DNA from: Eubacteriaceae bacterium CHKCI004
Lineage (GTDB): Bacteria; Bacillota; Clostridia; Lachnospirales; Lachnospiraceae
Reading direction: 5' to 3'
NCBI GenBank assembly: GCA_900016875.1
Contig: FCNR01000017.1
Coordinates: 109,693 to 173,692 of the forward strand
DNA: 64,000 nt
In this document: in pieces, positions 18,237 through 27,452 of the stretch
Layout: every line of letters starts with the position of its first letter
Position numbering within the stretch: the stretch's first letter is position 1
Notes under the pieces: generated by a model
Databases searched by the model: none
Seen by the model: the letters and a program-made list of their open reading frames with translations, nothing else
What the model was told of the DNA's origin: nothing
Position numbers and translations under genes: made by a program

Positions 18237-19967
18237 TTACAGCATCTCATCCAGCATCTTCTGGATATTGTCGCCCATGGCGGCTGATAATTCCTGTGCA
18301 TTTTCAAGGCTTGTGCCTTTTACGCCGTAGTAGAACTTGATCTTAGGCTCTGTTCCGGACGGACGAACGCAAACCCATGCGTCGTCGTTTAAGTCATAGT
18401 ACAGAACGTCGGAAGCCGGAAGTCCGGTTTCGGTTTCTTCGCCGGTGGCAAGATTCTTTACAACACCGGTCTTGTAATCTCTTGCGGAGAGTACCTGATA
18501 GGAACCGATGCTTGTAGGAGCTTCTGCACGAAGTGTTTCCAGAATCTTCTGAATCTGTGCCTGTCCTTCGATACCGGCCAGTGTAACAGACTTCACGCTG
18601 TCTAAGTAGTAGCCGTATTTCTCGTACATGTCGATCATAGCGTCCCACATGGTCTTGCCCTGGGTCTTGTAGTAGCAGGCAGCCTCGCAGAGAGCCATGG
18701 TGGCAACGATGGCGTCTTTATCTCTTGCGTGAGTTCCGATCAGGCAGCCGTAGCTCTCTTCCAGACCGAAGAGGTAGGTTCCTTTTCCTTCTGTTTCCAT
18801 ACGGAGAATCTCTCTTCCGATCCATTTGAAACCGGTGAGAACTTCCACGAACTTAGCGCCGTAAGCCTTTGCGATGGCGGCAACCATGTTGGTGGTAACG
18901 ATGGAGGAGATAACCTCGCCGTCAGCCGGGATGCCTTCTTTGGCAGCAATCTGGCTTAATGTGTACTCAAGAAGGAGACATCCGCTCATGTTACCGGTCA
19001 GTACATGATATTCTCCGTTGTTGTCTTTTACGTAGCAGCCGAGACGGTCAGCGTCCGGGTCTGTGGCGAGAACCAGGTCAGCGTCTTTTTCTTTTGCCAT
19101 CTTCATACCAAGCTCAAATGCTTCGCTGGATTCCGGATTCGGGTATCCTACGGTCGGGAAGTTGCCGTCCGGCAGCTCCTGTTCCGGAACAACATATACA
19201 TTTTCAAAGCCGAGCTCATGAAGCACCCGTCTTGCCGGTACATTTCCTGTGCCGTGCAGCGGTGTGTAGATGATGGTGATATCTTTCTGCATCTTGTCGA
19301 TGGCGTCCTGATTCTTGATCTGTTTTTTAAGAGCGGCGATGTACTTGTCGTCGATGTCTGCGCCGATTACTTTGTAAAGGCCGGCAGCCATGGCGTCGGA
19401 AGCGGTCATGGTCTTCACTGTGGATAAATCCTCGATGGCGAGAACCTCAGCGGTAACGCCTGCGTCATGAGGAGGAGTAAACTGAGCGCCGTCTTCCCAG
19501 TATACCTTGTATCCGTTGTATTCCGGAGGGTTGTGGCTGGCGGTGATATTGATACCGGCGATGCAGCCCAGCTCGCGGACAGCGAAGGAAAGCTCCGGTG
19601 TCGGTCTTAAAGACTCGAATTTATATGCGGTGATGCCGTTGGCTGCAAGAACTCTTGCGGACTCATCGGCAAATTCCGGTGACATACGTCTGGAGTCGTA
19701 TGCGATAGCTACGCGATTGTCTTTTTTGCCCTGTTTTAAAATGTAGTTGGCCAGACCCTGAGTGGCACGGCGTACAACGTAAATATTCATACGATTGATA
19801 CCTGCGCCAAGTACCCCCCGAAGACCGGCAGTTCCGAAAGCCAGATTGGTGTAGAAACGCTCTTTGATCTCGTTCTCATCATCTTTGATGGCGCGGAGCT
19901 CTGCCTTTGTCTCCTCGTCAAAATAAGGATTGGATAACCATTCGTTATAAACATCCATATAGCCCAT
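18237..19967 (-). CDS. pgm: phosphoglucomutase / phosphomannomutase
   Basis: Interconverts hexose 1- and 6-phosphates, linking glycolysis with glycogen and cell-wall sugar synthesis. The 576-residue chain has the phosphoserine loop TASHNP at 142-147 (Ser144), the Mg-binding DPDADR at 303-308, the sugar loop GLEESYG and the C-terminal phosphate-binding RPSGTEPK. The length fits the long alpha-D-phosphohexomutase branch. A minus-strand TATACT (20087-20082) upstream could be its -10 box. It has its own terminator, so it is a single-gene unit. Sugar specificity (Glc versus Man) is not decided by these motifs. Confidence 0.94.
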   Translation of the reverse strand: MGYMDVYNEWLSNPYFDEETKAELRAIKDDENEIKERFYTNLAFGTAGLRGVLGAGINRMNIYVVRRATQGLANYILKQGKKDNRVAIAYDSRRMSPEFADESARVLAANGITAYKFESLRPTPELSFAVRELGCIAGINITASHNPPEYNGYKVYWEDGAQFTPPHDAGVTAEVLAIEDLSTVKTMTASDAMAAGLYKVIGADIDDKYIAALKKQIKNQDAIDKMQKDITIIYTPLHGTGNVPARRVLHELGFENVYVVPEQELPDGNFPTVGYPNPESSEAFELGMKMAKEKDADLVLATDPDADRLGCYVKDNNGEYHVLTGNMSGCLLLEYTLSQIAAKEGIPADGEVISSIVTTNMVAAIAKAYGAKFVEVLTGFKWIGREILRMETEGKGTYLFGLEESYGCLIGTHARDKDAIVATMALCEAACYYKTQGKTMWDAMIDMYEKYGYYLDSVKSVTLAGIEGQAQIQKILETLRAEAPTSIGSYQVLSARDYKTGVVKNLATGEETETGLPASDVLYYDLNDDAWVCVRPSGTEPKIKFYYGVKGTSLENAQELSAAMGDNIQKMLDEML

Positions 19968-20248
19968 TTCTTTGTATACCTCCCATAAATTAAATTGACA
20001 GATAACGCCCGCAGTTCATCCGATGCATTTCCCTTGCCGTCAAATGCACCTGCTTCCGGACATTATCCAGGTTATGTGCATAGTATACCTTATTTTGTGG
20101 AAAATTGAAAGGATTCCCTTTATAAAAATAAAAAAATAGTGTATGATTAACAAGAATGTATCAGAAAATTTGTACAACACTGACACATGACAGGAATGTT
20201 GCCTTGAAGAGGTGTACATTTCATAAAAAAGAAAGAAAGGAAACAGAC

Positions 20249-20995
20249 ATGGAAAATAAAGTCATTGCCGTTGTGGCAGGAAGAGAGATCACCGAGGAAG
20301 AATTCGCGCAGTTTGAAGCACGGATTCCACAGGAGCAGCAGGCATACATCAAGACGCCGGAGGGAAGGAAACAGGCGCTCACCCAGTATGCCAACTATTT
20401 CCTGTTTGAGAAACTGGGGCAGGAGAAAGAATACGATAAGAGCGAGGAATTTCTCACCATGCTGGACGGCGTCAGAAGAGAGCTGTTAAGTCAGTACGCC
20501 CTCACACAGACGGTAAAAGATATCCGTGCCACAGAGGAGGAGTGCCGGGCTTACTACGAGGAACACAAGGATGCTTTTAAGAAAGGAGCTCAGGCGTCAG
20601 CTAAACATATCCTGACCGCCACAGAAGAGGATGCCAATAAGATTCTCGCGGAGATTCAGAACGGTGAAAAGACATTTGAGGAAGCTGCCAAAGAATATTC
20701 CACCTGTCCTTCCGCAGCCAAAGGCGGAGATCTCGGTACCTTCGGCAGAGGACAGATGGTGAAAGAATTTGACGAGGCGGTGTTCACCGCAGAAGTCGGC
20801 AAGCTTCTGGGTCCGGTGAAGACAAACTTCGGCTATCATCTGATCCGCGTGGACGCACTGACAGGAGAAGGAGTAGCTGCTTTTGAAGAGGTGGCTCCTC
20901 AGATCACCCAGCAGATCACAGCGGAGAAACAGAACAAAGTATATATGGAAGTTCGTCAGGAACTTATTGAGAAATACGGACTGGAATTTAAATAG
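20249..20995 (+). CDS. parvulin-type peptidyl-prolyl cis-trans isomerase
   Basis: A 248-residue protein with an N-terminal helical chaperone-like segment and a parvulin domain at about 115-205 (ASAKHILTATEEDANKILAE, then DLGTFGRGQMVKEFDEAVF and FGYHLIRVD). No signal peptide is present with the start chosen, so it should be cytoplasmic. ATG 20249 follows GAAAGGAAAC; the in-frame start at 20156 would add an improbable leader. Confidence 0.88.
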   Translation: MENKVIAVVAGREITEEEFAQFEARIPQEQQAYIKTPEGRKQALTQYANYFLFEKLGQEKEYDKSEEFLTMLDGVRRELLSQYALTQTVKDIRATEEECRAYYEEHKDAFKKGAQASAKHILTATEEDANKILAEIQNGEKTFEEAAKEYSTCPSAAKGGDLGTFGRGQMVKEFDEAVFTAEVGKLLGPVKTNFGYHLIRVDALTGEGVAAFEEVAPQITQQITAEKQNKVYMEVRQELIEKYGLEFK

Positions 20996-21048
20996 GCAGA
21001 AAAGTAAGAAAATATTCATAAAAAATGCAAAATTTATCAGGAAAACAC

Positions 21049-21077
21049 TTCCTTTTTTATTTTGTACGGGGTATAAT
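21049..21077 (+). promoter_or_regulatory. predicted promoter of fba
   Basis: A perfect TATAAT (21072-21077) follows TTCCTT (21049-21054) by 17 nt. The -35 match is weak. It leaves an approximately 75-nt leader before fba. Confidence 0.5.
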
Positions 21078-21158
21078 AAATCCGTATAACTTAGGGCGAT
21101 GGTATATACATCGACAACTGTGAAAACAGAAGAATATATTTAATGGAGGTTATTTATT

Positions 21159-22028
21159 ATGGCTTTAGTATCAGCAAAAGAAATGTTACAGAAAGCGAAA
21201 GCAGGACACTATGCAGTTGGCCAGTTCAACATCAATAATCTGGAGTGGACCAAATCAATCCTGTTAACAGCAGAAGAGTGCAAATCTCCTGTTATCCTGG
21301 GTGTATCCGAAGGCGCGGGCAAATACATGGCCGGATACAAAACCGTTGTCGGTATGGTAAACGGTATGCTGGAAGAGCTGAACATCACAGTTCCTGTAGC
21401 TCTGCATCTTGACCACGGTTCCTACGAAGGAGCTAAGGCTTGTATCGCAGCAGGTTTCTCCAGCATCATGTTTGACGGTTCTCATCTTCCATTCGAAGAG
21501 AACGTAGAGAAAACAAAAGAATTAGTAGCAATCTGTGAAGAAAAAGGAATGTCCATCGAGGCAGAAGTTGGTTCCATCGGCGGCGAAGAAGACGGCGTAG
21601 TTGGAATGGGCGAATGTGCAGATCCTCAGGAATGTAAAGTAATCGCAGACCTGGGCGTTTCCATGCTGGCAGCCGGCATCGGCAACATCCACGGCAAATA
21701 TCCGGAAAACTGGGCTGGATTACAGTTCGATGTACTGGATGATATTCAGAAATTAACCGGAGACATGCCTCTCGTATTACACGGCGGCACAGGTATCCCG
21801 GAAGACATGATCAAGAAAGCCATCTCCCTTGGCGTTTCCAAGATCAACGTAAACACAGAGTGCCAGATCGCATTCGCAGAAGCTACACGTAAATACATCG
21901 AAGCTGGCAAAGACCTGGAAGGCAAAGGTTTCGACCCACGTAAATTATTAGCTCCTGGCGCAGAAGCAATCAAAGCTACTGTAAAAGAGAAAATGGAAAT
22001 CTTCGGTTCCATCGGAAAAGCTGAATAA
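21159..22028 (+). CDS. fba: class II fructose-1,6-bisphosphate aldolase
   Basis: Zn-dependent glycolytic aldolase that splits fructose 1,6-bisphosphate into DHAP and GAP. The 289-residue chain shows the catalytic Asp and Zn-binding His in ALHLDHGSYEG (Asp85, His86), the acidic EAEVGSIGGEEDG segment, and the Zn and phosphate sites in GIGNIHGKYP, LHGGTGIP and KINVNTECQ. The length is standard. TGGAGG precedes ATG 21159. Codon use is strongly biased, as expected of a highly expressed gene. It has its own promoter and terminator. Confidence 0.97.
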   Translation: MALVSAKEMLQKAKAGHYAVGQFNINNLEWTKSILLTAEECKSPVILGVSEGAGKYMAGYKTVVGMVNGMLEELNITVPVALHLDHGSYEGAKACIAAGFSSIMFDGSHLPFEENVEKTKELVAICEEKGMSIEAEVGSIGGEEDGVVGMGECADPQECKVIADLGVSMLAAGIGNIHGKYPENWAGLQFDVLDDIQKLTGDMPLVLHGGTGIPEDMIKKAISLGVSKINVNTECQIAFAEATRKYIEAGKDLEGKGFDPRKLLAPGAEAIKATVKEKMEIFGSIGKAE

Positions 22029-22123
22029 TAGTTCTTGTAATTAAAGTTTTTCTGTGATATATTAACTATGAAAAGGGAAAGCCAGAACGGCCTGCCCCGT
22101 AATGTTATAGTTACAAAGTAACC

Positions 22124-22154
22124 AAGCCGTCACTATTGGGACTAGTGACGGCTT
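22124..22154 (+). terminator. strong terminator of fba
   Basis: AAGCCGTCACTA pairs perfectly over 12 bp with TAGTGACGGCTT around TTGGGAC, then ATTTTTAC. Confidence 0.9.
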
Positions 22155-22225
22155 ATTTTTACGGCGCTTTACATAAAATTCCACAAGAATTTATGATAAA
22201 TTTATAACAAATTTCGTCTTTTTCG

Positions 22226-22254
22226 TTGACATTCTTCCCTTTTAACGATATTCT
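22226..22254 (+). promoter_or_regulatory. predicted sigma-A promoter of the thiolase gene
   Basis: Consensus TTGACA (22226-22231), a 17-nt spacer and TATTCT (22249-22254), 30 nt before the start codon. Confidence 0.7.
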
Positions 22255-22284
22255 TTTAGTAGAATAATATAAGGAGGAATATCA

Positions 22285-23484
22285 ATGAAGGACGTAGTAA
22301 TAGTTAGCGCGTGCAGAACGCCAATTGGTAAGTTTCTCGGAATGTTTAAGGATGTCAGCGCAAGGGAGCTGGCGATGACAGCGGGAAAGGAAGCGATAAA
22401 CAGAGCTGGCATCGAGCCTGCAATGATTGATAACGTTGTTGTGGGACAGGTGTATGCCGGAATGCAGGGAAGTCTTCCGGCAAAACAGATCAGCTATCGT
22501 CTCGGATGCCCGGCAGAAAGTAATGCCTGCGTGGTTAATCAGAACTGTGCTTCTGGTATGCGGGCTCTGGAGATCGCCTGCGACAACATTGCCATGGGCA
22601 AATCCGAGATCGGTCTTGTAATCGGTGTGGAAAATATGACACAGGCGCCATATATGCTGCCGAAGGCAAGAGGCGGATACCGGATGGGCAACGCGGAAGT
22701 AGTGGATTCCATGCTTCATGACGCTCTGATCGATGAGCTGTCCGGCGGACATATGGGTGTGACTGCAGAAAATGTAGCAAAGCTTTACGGTATCACAAGA
22801 GAAGAGTGTGACGAGCTGGCTTTAAGAAGTCATCGTCTGGCATGCAAGGCCATTGATGAAGGTAAGTTTAAAGAAGAGATCGTTCCGGTTGAAGTAAAGA
22901 TGAAAAAGAAAACAATCCTCGCCACAGAGGATGAACATCCGATCAGAGACTGCAATATGGAAACTCTTTCCAAACTTCGTCCGGCTTTTATCAAAGATGG
23001 CGTGGTTACAGCTGCCAACGCTTCCGGAATCAACGACGCAGCTGCAGCTGTTGTTGTTATGAGCCTGGATAAAGCAAAAGAACTGGGCGTAACACCTCTG
23101 TTAAAGATGATCAACATCTGCGCGGCAGGCGTAAAACCGGAGATCATGGGCGTTGGCCCGGCGGAAGCGATTCCAAAAGCTCTCAAATTAGCCGGACTGA
23201 AATACGAAGACGTAGATTACTGGGAGATCAACGAAGCATTCGCACCGCAGTTTATCGGATGCGGACGTCAGCTTGAGAAGAACTACGGCATCAAGATCAA
23301 TATGGACAGAACCAATGTGAACGGTTCCGGTATTGCTCTTGGACATCCGATCGGATGTACCGCTCTGAGAATCATTGTATCCATGTACTATGAGATGAAG
23401 AGAAACGACTATAAGATCGGAGGAGCTGCACTTTGCGTGGGAACAGGCCCGGCAATGGCTTCTCTTTGGACAACGGAAATCTAA
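22285..23484 (+). CDS. thlA: acetyl-CoA acetyltransferase (thiolase)
   Basis: Condenses two acetyl-CoA to acetoacetyl-CoA, the first step toward butyrate-type products, or acts in reverse. The 399-residue chain has the acyl-accepting Cys88 in NQNCASGMRALE, the NEAFAP motif and the catalytic His in GHPIGCTALR. Near the C-terminus it reads LCVGTGPAM, where many thiolases have CIGGGxG; the catalytic Cys is kept. AAGGAGG precedes ATG 22285. It is a stand-alone gene with promoter and terminator; no other butyrate genes are in this window. Confidence 0.93.
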   Translation: MKDVVIVSACRTPIGKFLGMFKDVSARELAMTAGKEAINRAGIEPAMIDNVVVGQVYAGMQGSLPAKQISYRLGCPAESNACVVNQNCASGMRALEIACDNIAMGKSEIGLVIGVENMTQAPYMLPKARGGYRMGNAEVVDSMLHDALIDELSGGHMGVTAENVAKLYGITREECDELALRSHRLACKAIDEGKFKEEIVPVEVKMKKKTILATEDEHPIRDCNMETLSKLRPAFIKDGVVTAANASGINDAAAAVVVMSLDKAKELGVTPLLKMINICAAGVKPEIMGVGPAEAIPKALKLAGLKYEDVDYWEINEAFAPQFIGCGRQLEKNYGIKINMDRTNVNGSGIALGHPIGCTALRIIVSMYYEMKRNDYKIGGAALCVGTGPAMASLWTTEI

Positions 23485-23494
23485 ATTGCAAAGT

Positions 23495-23528
23495 ATACGC
23501 CGGGGATGTGAAAGCGTCCCCGGCGTAT
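23495..23528 (+). terminator. bidirectional terminator between thiolase and hydrogenase genes
   Basis: ATACGCCGGGGA pairs perfectly over 12 bp with TCCCCGGCGTAT around a 10-nt loop, followed on the plus strand by TATTTTGTCTT. It serves the two convergent genes. Confidence 0.88.
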
Positions 23529-23537
23529 TATTTTGTC

Positions 23538-25292
23538 TTATTTCACCCGCTCCGGCGCCAGAGGCATTTCCCAGGCGTCGTGGTCGGTGTGCAGCAGCTT
23601 GTGTGCCATGCGGGAGAGCGGTTTCTCCAGATACTCATCGTAGACTTTCTGTATTTCCGGATTCTCGTGGGAGAAACGCAGATTGCTCTTGGAATCCAGA
23701 AAATAGAGATTCTTGGAGCGGATTGCAGCCATCTCGCGGCCTTCGTGAATCGGCTGTCCGCCGCCGCCTACGCAGCCGCCCGGACAGGCCATGACTTCCA
23801 CAAAGTGATAGAAGACCTTGCCTTTGCGTACTGCCTCGATCAGCCGGCGGGCGTTTCCGAGACCGCTGACTACGGCGACTTTGACGGTGGTGCCGGCGAT
23901 GTCGATGGATGCTTCCCGCCAGCCGTCCATGCCGCGGATGCCGTAGAATGAGTCCGGTTCCGGATTTTCTCCGGTGGCCATGTTGTAGCAGGTGCGGAGC
24001 GCCGCTTCCATAACGCCGCCGGTGGCGCCGAAGATCACTCCGGCTCCGGAGCCTTCACCGCAAGGGGAGTCAAAGTCATCCTCCGGCAGGCTGTAGATAT
24101 CGATGTTCAGGGAACGAAGATAATTGACAAATTCCCTTGTATTTAAGACTACATCCACGTCCGGGCCTGTGCCGGTGCTGTCCATAGTCGGCAGAGCGCA
24201 CTCGGCTTTTTTTGCGATACAAGGCATGATAGACACGCTGAAAATGTTCTCCGGATCCTCGTGGATTTTGTCGGCAAAATAGTTTTTGATGATGGCGCCG
24301 TGCATTTGCTGTGGAGATTTGGCCGTGGAAAGGCATCCTGTCATATCCGGATACTGAGATTTTAGGAAACGTACCCAGCCCGGGCAGCAGGAGGTGAACA
24401 TCGGCCACTGGTAGTCTTCTTTGTGATGAAGACGCTCCAGAAACTCGCTGGCTTCCTCCATGATGGTCAGATCGGCAGCAAATGTGGTGTCGAACACATA
24501 GTCAAAGCCCATCATACGAAGGGCTCCGGCCAGACGTCTCGGAGAAGCAAACTTTCGCGAGAGACGGAAACTTTCTGCCCAGGCAGTACGGACTGCGGGA
24601 GCCACCTGCACAACGGTGGTTTTGCCTTTGGCATTTAAGAAACCGTTCTGGGAGAATACCGGACGTTTGTCATCCCGGCCCGTGAGAGCGCCCACCGGAC
24701 AGTGGGTGATGCACTGACCGCAGAGAGAGCAGTCGGCTTCTTTGATATTCCGGCGAAGGGAGACGTCCACGGTGGTGCGGGAACCGGTTTTGGCAAGATC
24801 CCAGACACGCAGTGACTGCACCTTATCGCAGATCTGGATACAGCGCATACATTTGATACATTTGCTCTCGTCCCGGATCAGCGGGAAATCTGACGGCCAG
24901 CTGTTATAAGTAATATGCTGCGGGTAGGATCCGGTTCCGAATTCCAGTTCGCTGGCGATCTTCTGCAGCTGACAGTTGCCTGTGCGCACACAGGTCGGGC
25001 AGAAGCAGTTGTGCTGGGACAGAATCATTTTGATGTTGATCCGTCTCGCTTCCCGTACTTTCGGGGAATTGGTGAGGATTTCCATGCCTTCTTTTACCAC
25101 GTTGTTGCAGGAGGTGACAAGACGCTCGATGCCCTTTACCTCAACTACGCAGACGCGGCAGGCGCCGATTTCGTTGATGCCTTTTAAATAGCAGAGGCTC
25201 GGCACCGGCATTTTCGCCTCTTTGCAGGCTTCCATGATGGTGATTCCATCTTCCACAGTGACAGGTATATTGTTGATCGTGATATTTACCAT
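23538..25292 (-). CDS. hydA: [FeFe] hydrogenase, group A type
   Basis: Produces or oxidises H2. The 584-residue chain has a [2Fe-2S] domain (Cys34, 45, 48, 62), a His-Cys3 [4Fe-4S] site (HNCFCPTCVRTGNC, about 94-107), two [4Fe-4S] motifs (CIKCMRCIQIC at 145-155; CSLCGQCITHC at 188-198) and the H-cluster motifs TSCCPGW (300-306), MPCIAKKAE (356-364) and MACPGGCVGGGGQP. All catalytic cysteines are present. It overlaps the upstream flavoprotein gene by 7 nt, so the two form one complex or pathway. No maturases (hydE, hydF, hydG) are in the window. Confidence 0.96.
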   Translation of the reverse strand: MVNITINNIPVTVEDGITIMEACKEAKMPVPSLCYLKGINEIGACRVCVVEVKGIERLVTSCNNVVKEGMEILTNSPKVREARRINIKMILSQHNCFCPTCVRTGNCQLQKIASELEFGTGSYPQHITYNSWPSDFPLIRDESKCIKCMRCIQICDKVQSLRVWDLAKTGSRTTVDVSLRRNIKEADCSLCGQCITHCPVGALTGRDDKRPVFSQNGFLNAKGKTTVVQVAPAVRTAWAESFRLSRKFASPRRLAGALRMMGFDYVFDTTFAADLTIMEEASEFLERLHHKEDYQWPMFTSCCPGWVRFLKSQYPDMTGCLSTAKSPQQMHGAIIKNYFADKIHEDPENIFSVSIMPCIAKKAECALPTMDSTGTGPDVDVVLNTREFVNYLRSLNIDIYSLPEDDFDSPCGEGSGAGVIFGATGGVMEAALRTCYNMATGENPEPDSFYGIRGMDGWREASIDIAGTTVKVAVVSGLGNARRLIEAVRKGKVFYHFVEVMACPGGCVGGGGQPIHEGREMAAIRSKNLYFLDSKSNLRFSHENPEIQKVYDEYLEKPLSRMAHKLLHTDHDAWEMPLAPERVK

Positions 25293-27127
25293 TCCTCTAC
25301 TCGACCTCCTTTAAATACTCCGTAGCCAAAGTGGTCGCAGCGGAGACACCGGCGTGCTTCCTGTGTGGCTTCTTTTTCTGACATTCCCTTTTCCACCAGC
25401 TCAAAATCCTGTTTTCGTTCGGTGGTATTTCTCTGCATCATGGTGACGCGGCCGCAAGGGGATTTGTTCTCGATTCTCGGGTCCGGAACCTTCACTTCGC
25501 TTTCTATAATATGATTATAACCCAGATAATTGTCTATATTGGCGGCAGCTACTTTGCCGGCTGCGATGGCGCGGATGACTGTTGCCGGACCGGAAACGCA
25601 GTCGCCTCCGGAGAAAACGCCGTCCACATGAGGGATGGAGCTGTCGTCCGAAGTGAGAATTCTGCCTCGTCTGACCGGAAGTCCGGCGCGGGCGAATGAC
25701 TCGGAGACAATATTCTGCCCGATGGCAATGATGATAATATCACACGGAATGTGTATCGGTTCATGGTCGGAATCGGCAGGCATCGGGCGTCCGCCGCTGA
25801 TGAGACCGATGATCTTCGGGTCGGCGACCATAGCGATGACATTACCGTCTTTGTCTGTTTCGATCTCTTTTGGAGCGTGAAGTTCAAGAATCTCTGCACC
25901 TTCAGCAATCGCTGCCTCGATCTCTTCTTCCAGGGCGGTCATGTCGGCCTTCCGGCGGCGGTAGAGAACGCTGACGTTCTTGGCGCCGAGACGGATGGCG
26001 GAACGTGTGGCGTCCATAGCAACGTTGCCTCCGCCCACGACGATGACATTTTTGCCGGTGAAGTCCGGATTATTGCCCTCTCCGATGTCCCGGAGCATCT
26101 GAACGGCGGAGACGACGCCCTTGGCGTCTTCCCCCGGAATCCCCAGCTTCTTATCCGTATGAGCGCCGATGGAAACATAGACGGCGTCATAATTTTCCCG
26201 GAGCATTTTAAAGGAAAGCTGTCCATCGCCGTCACCGATGGAGGTATTGAGCCGTACTTCCACGCCGGTTGCCAGGATATTGGAAATATCTTCCATGAGA
26301 CGGTCCTTCGGCAGCCGGTAATTCGGGATACCGTAGTAGAGCATGCCGCCCAGCTGGCTGCGCTGCTCAAAAACGGTACACTGATGCCCCATCTGCTGCA
26401 GATAGTAAGCGGCGCTCAGTCCTGACGGACCGCCGCCGATAATGGCAACCTGCTTGCCCGTCGGTTCGGAACAGGCCGGAGGAGGAACAAGGCCGCAGTG
26501 GTCTGCTGCATAGCGCTTCAGGCCGCGGATGTTGATGGAGTCGTCCACGATATTACGCCGGCATTTGGTCTCGCACGGGTGCTCGCAGACCAGAGCGCAG
26601 GCGGTGACAAAAGGGTTATCCTTCCGGATCAGCCGCACGGCGTCGGCGTATCTGCCTTCTGCCACGAGAGAGATGTATCCCGGAATATCCACGCCGGCAG
26701 GACATAAGGTCACACATGGCACCGGCTGTTCCAGATGGAAAGAGCAGTGCCCTTCTTTTATGTGTTCGATAAAATCGTCACGGAATCCTTCCAGTCCTTT
26801 TAATACCATCAGGCCGGCCTCGTAACCGATGGCGCAGTCGGAACTGTTGTAAATGACCCGGGCGGTCCGCTCGATGAGATCCAGCGTCTCCAGCGTGGCC
26901 TTGCCGTCCAGTACGTCTTCCAGCATCTCAACGAGAAGGCCGAGGCCGATACGGCACGGTACACATTTGCCGCAGGTCTGTGTATGGAAAAGTTTCAGAA
27001 AAGATGCGGTCATATCCACCGGGCACAGTCCGGGCGGAGCAGCCACGATCCGGCGCTCCAGATCCTTGTACAGATCGTCTACGACAGACTGTGCTTTGGT
27101 TTTGGTAATCACTTCAAGTCTGCTCAT
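25286..27127 (-). CDS. NuoF-tail / GltD-type FAD-NAD(P)H oxidoreductase fusion
   Basis: A 613-residue fusion. Residues about 30-125 match the NADH_4Fe-4S tail of NuoF/HydB (QTCGKCVPCRIG, later SSDCAIG) but the FMN/NADH-binding part of NuoF is missing. The rest is a GltD-like module: an N-terminal Cys cluster (CVTLCPAGVDIPGYI, CEHPCETKC), an FAD site (VAIIGGGPSGLSAAYYL) and an NAD(P)H site (VIVVGGGNVAMDATRSA), closing with CLRCDHFGYG. It is co-transcribed with and overlaps the [FeFe] hydrogenase. It probably shuttles electrons between NAD(P)H and the hydrogenase; whether it bifurcates electrons is unknown. Confidence 0.9.
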   Translation of the reverse strand: MSRLEVITKTKAQSVVDDLYKDLERRIVAAPPGLCPVDMTASFLKLFHTQTCGKCVPCRIGLGLLVEMLEDVLDGKATLETLDLIERTARVIYNSSDCAIGYEAGLMVLKGLEGFRDDFIEHIKEGHCSFHLEQPVPCVTLCPAGVDIPGYISLVAEGRYADAVRLIRKDNPFVTACALVCEHPCETKCRRNIVDDSINIRGLKRYAADHCGLVPPPACSEPTGKQVAIIGGGPSGLSAAYYLQQMGHQCTVFEQRSQLGGMLYYGIPNYRLPKDRLMEDISNILATGVEVRLNTSIGDGDGQLSFKMLRENYDAVYVSIGAHTDKKLGIPGEDAKGVVSAVQMLRDIGEGNNPDFTGKNVIVVGGGNVAMDATRSAIRLGAKNVSVLYRRRKADMTALEEEIEAAIAEGAEILELHAPKEIETDKDGNVIAMVADPKIIGLISGGRPMPADSDHEPIHIPCDIIIIAIGQNIVSESFARAGLPVRRGRILTSDDSSIPHVDGVFSGGDCVSGPATVIRAIAAGKVAAANIDNYLGYNHIIESEVKVPDPRIENKSPCGRVTMMQRNTTERKQDFELVEKGMSEKEATQEARRCLRCDHFGYGVFKGGRVEEW

Positions 27128-27452
27128 GTTTCCCTCCTTAAGCTTAGTAAAAACGTTGTTATTTAAAATAGATGCAGAAAACAGAGATCATGAAGCAGTG
27201 TTCAAAATCTCTGTTGTAAGTACATGGTGTGATATCAGAAAGCATCGAAAAAATATTTCGAAATACGGCGCCTTTGCCGCAGGCGGAACAAAGGAAACAG
27301 ATATAATCTTTTCCTTGTGCCCTGCCTTTCCCGAAATCACAGGTTTATCTAATCAATAACAACTTTATTATATCATATGTGCATAAATAAAGAGGGGGAA
27401 AAGTCCGTGAAGTTATGGTATTTTTTCGACCATTATCAGAATTGCAGTGTTT
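27128..27452 (-). other. spacer upstream of the hydrogenase operon, with hairpin
   Basis: No gene is seen. AACAGAGAT (27180-27188) and ATCTCTGTT (27207-27215) form a perfect 9-bp stem in the probable leader of the hydrogenase operon. A minus-strand TATAAT (27372-27367) could be its -10 box, but the matching -35 is poor. The bioY gene ends just beyond. Confidence 0.45.
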
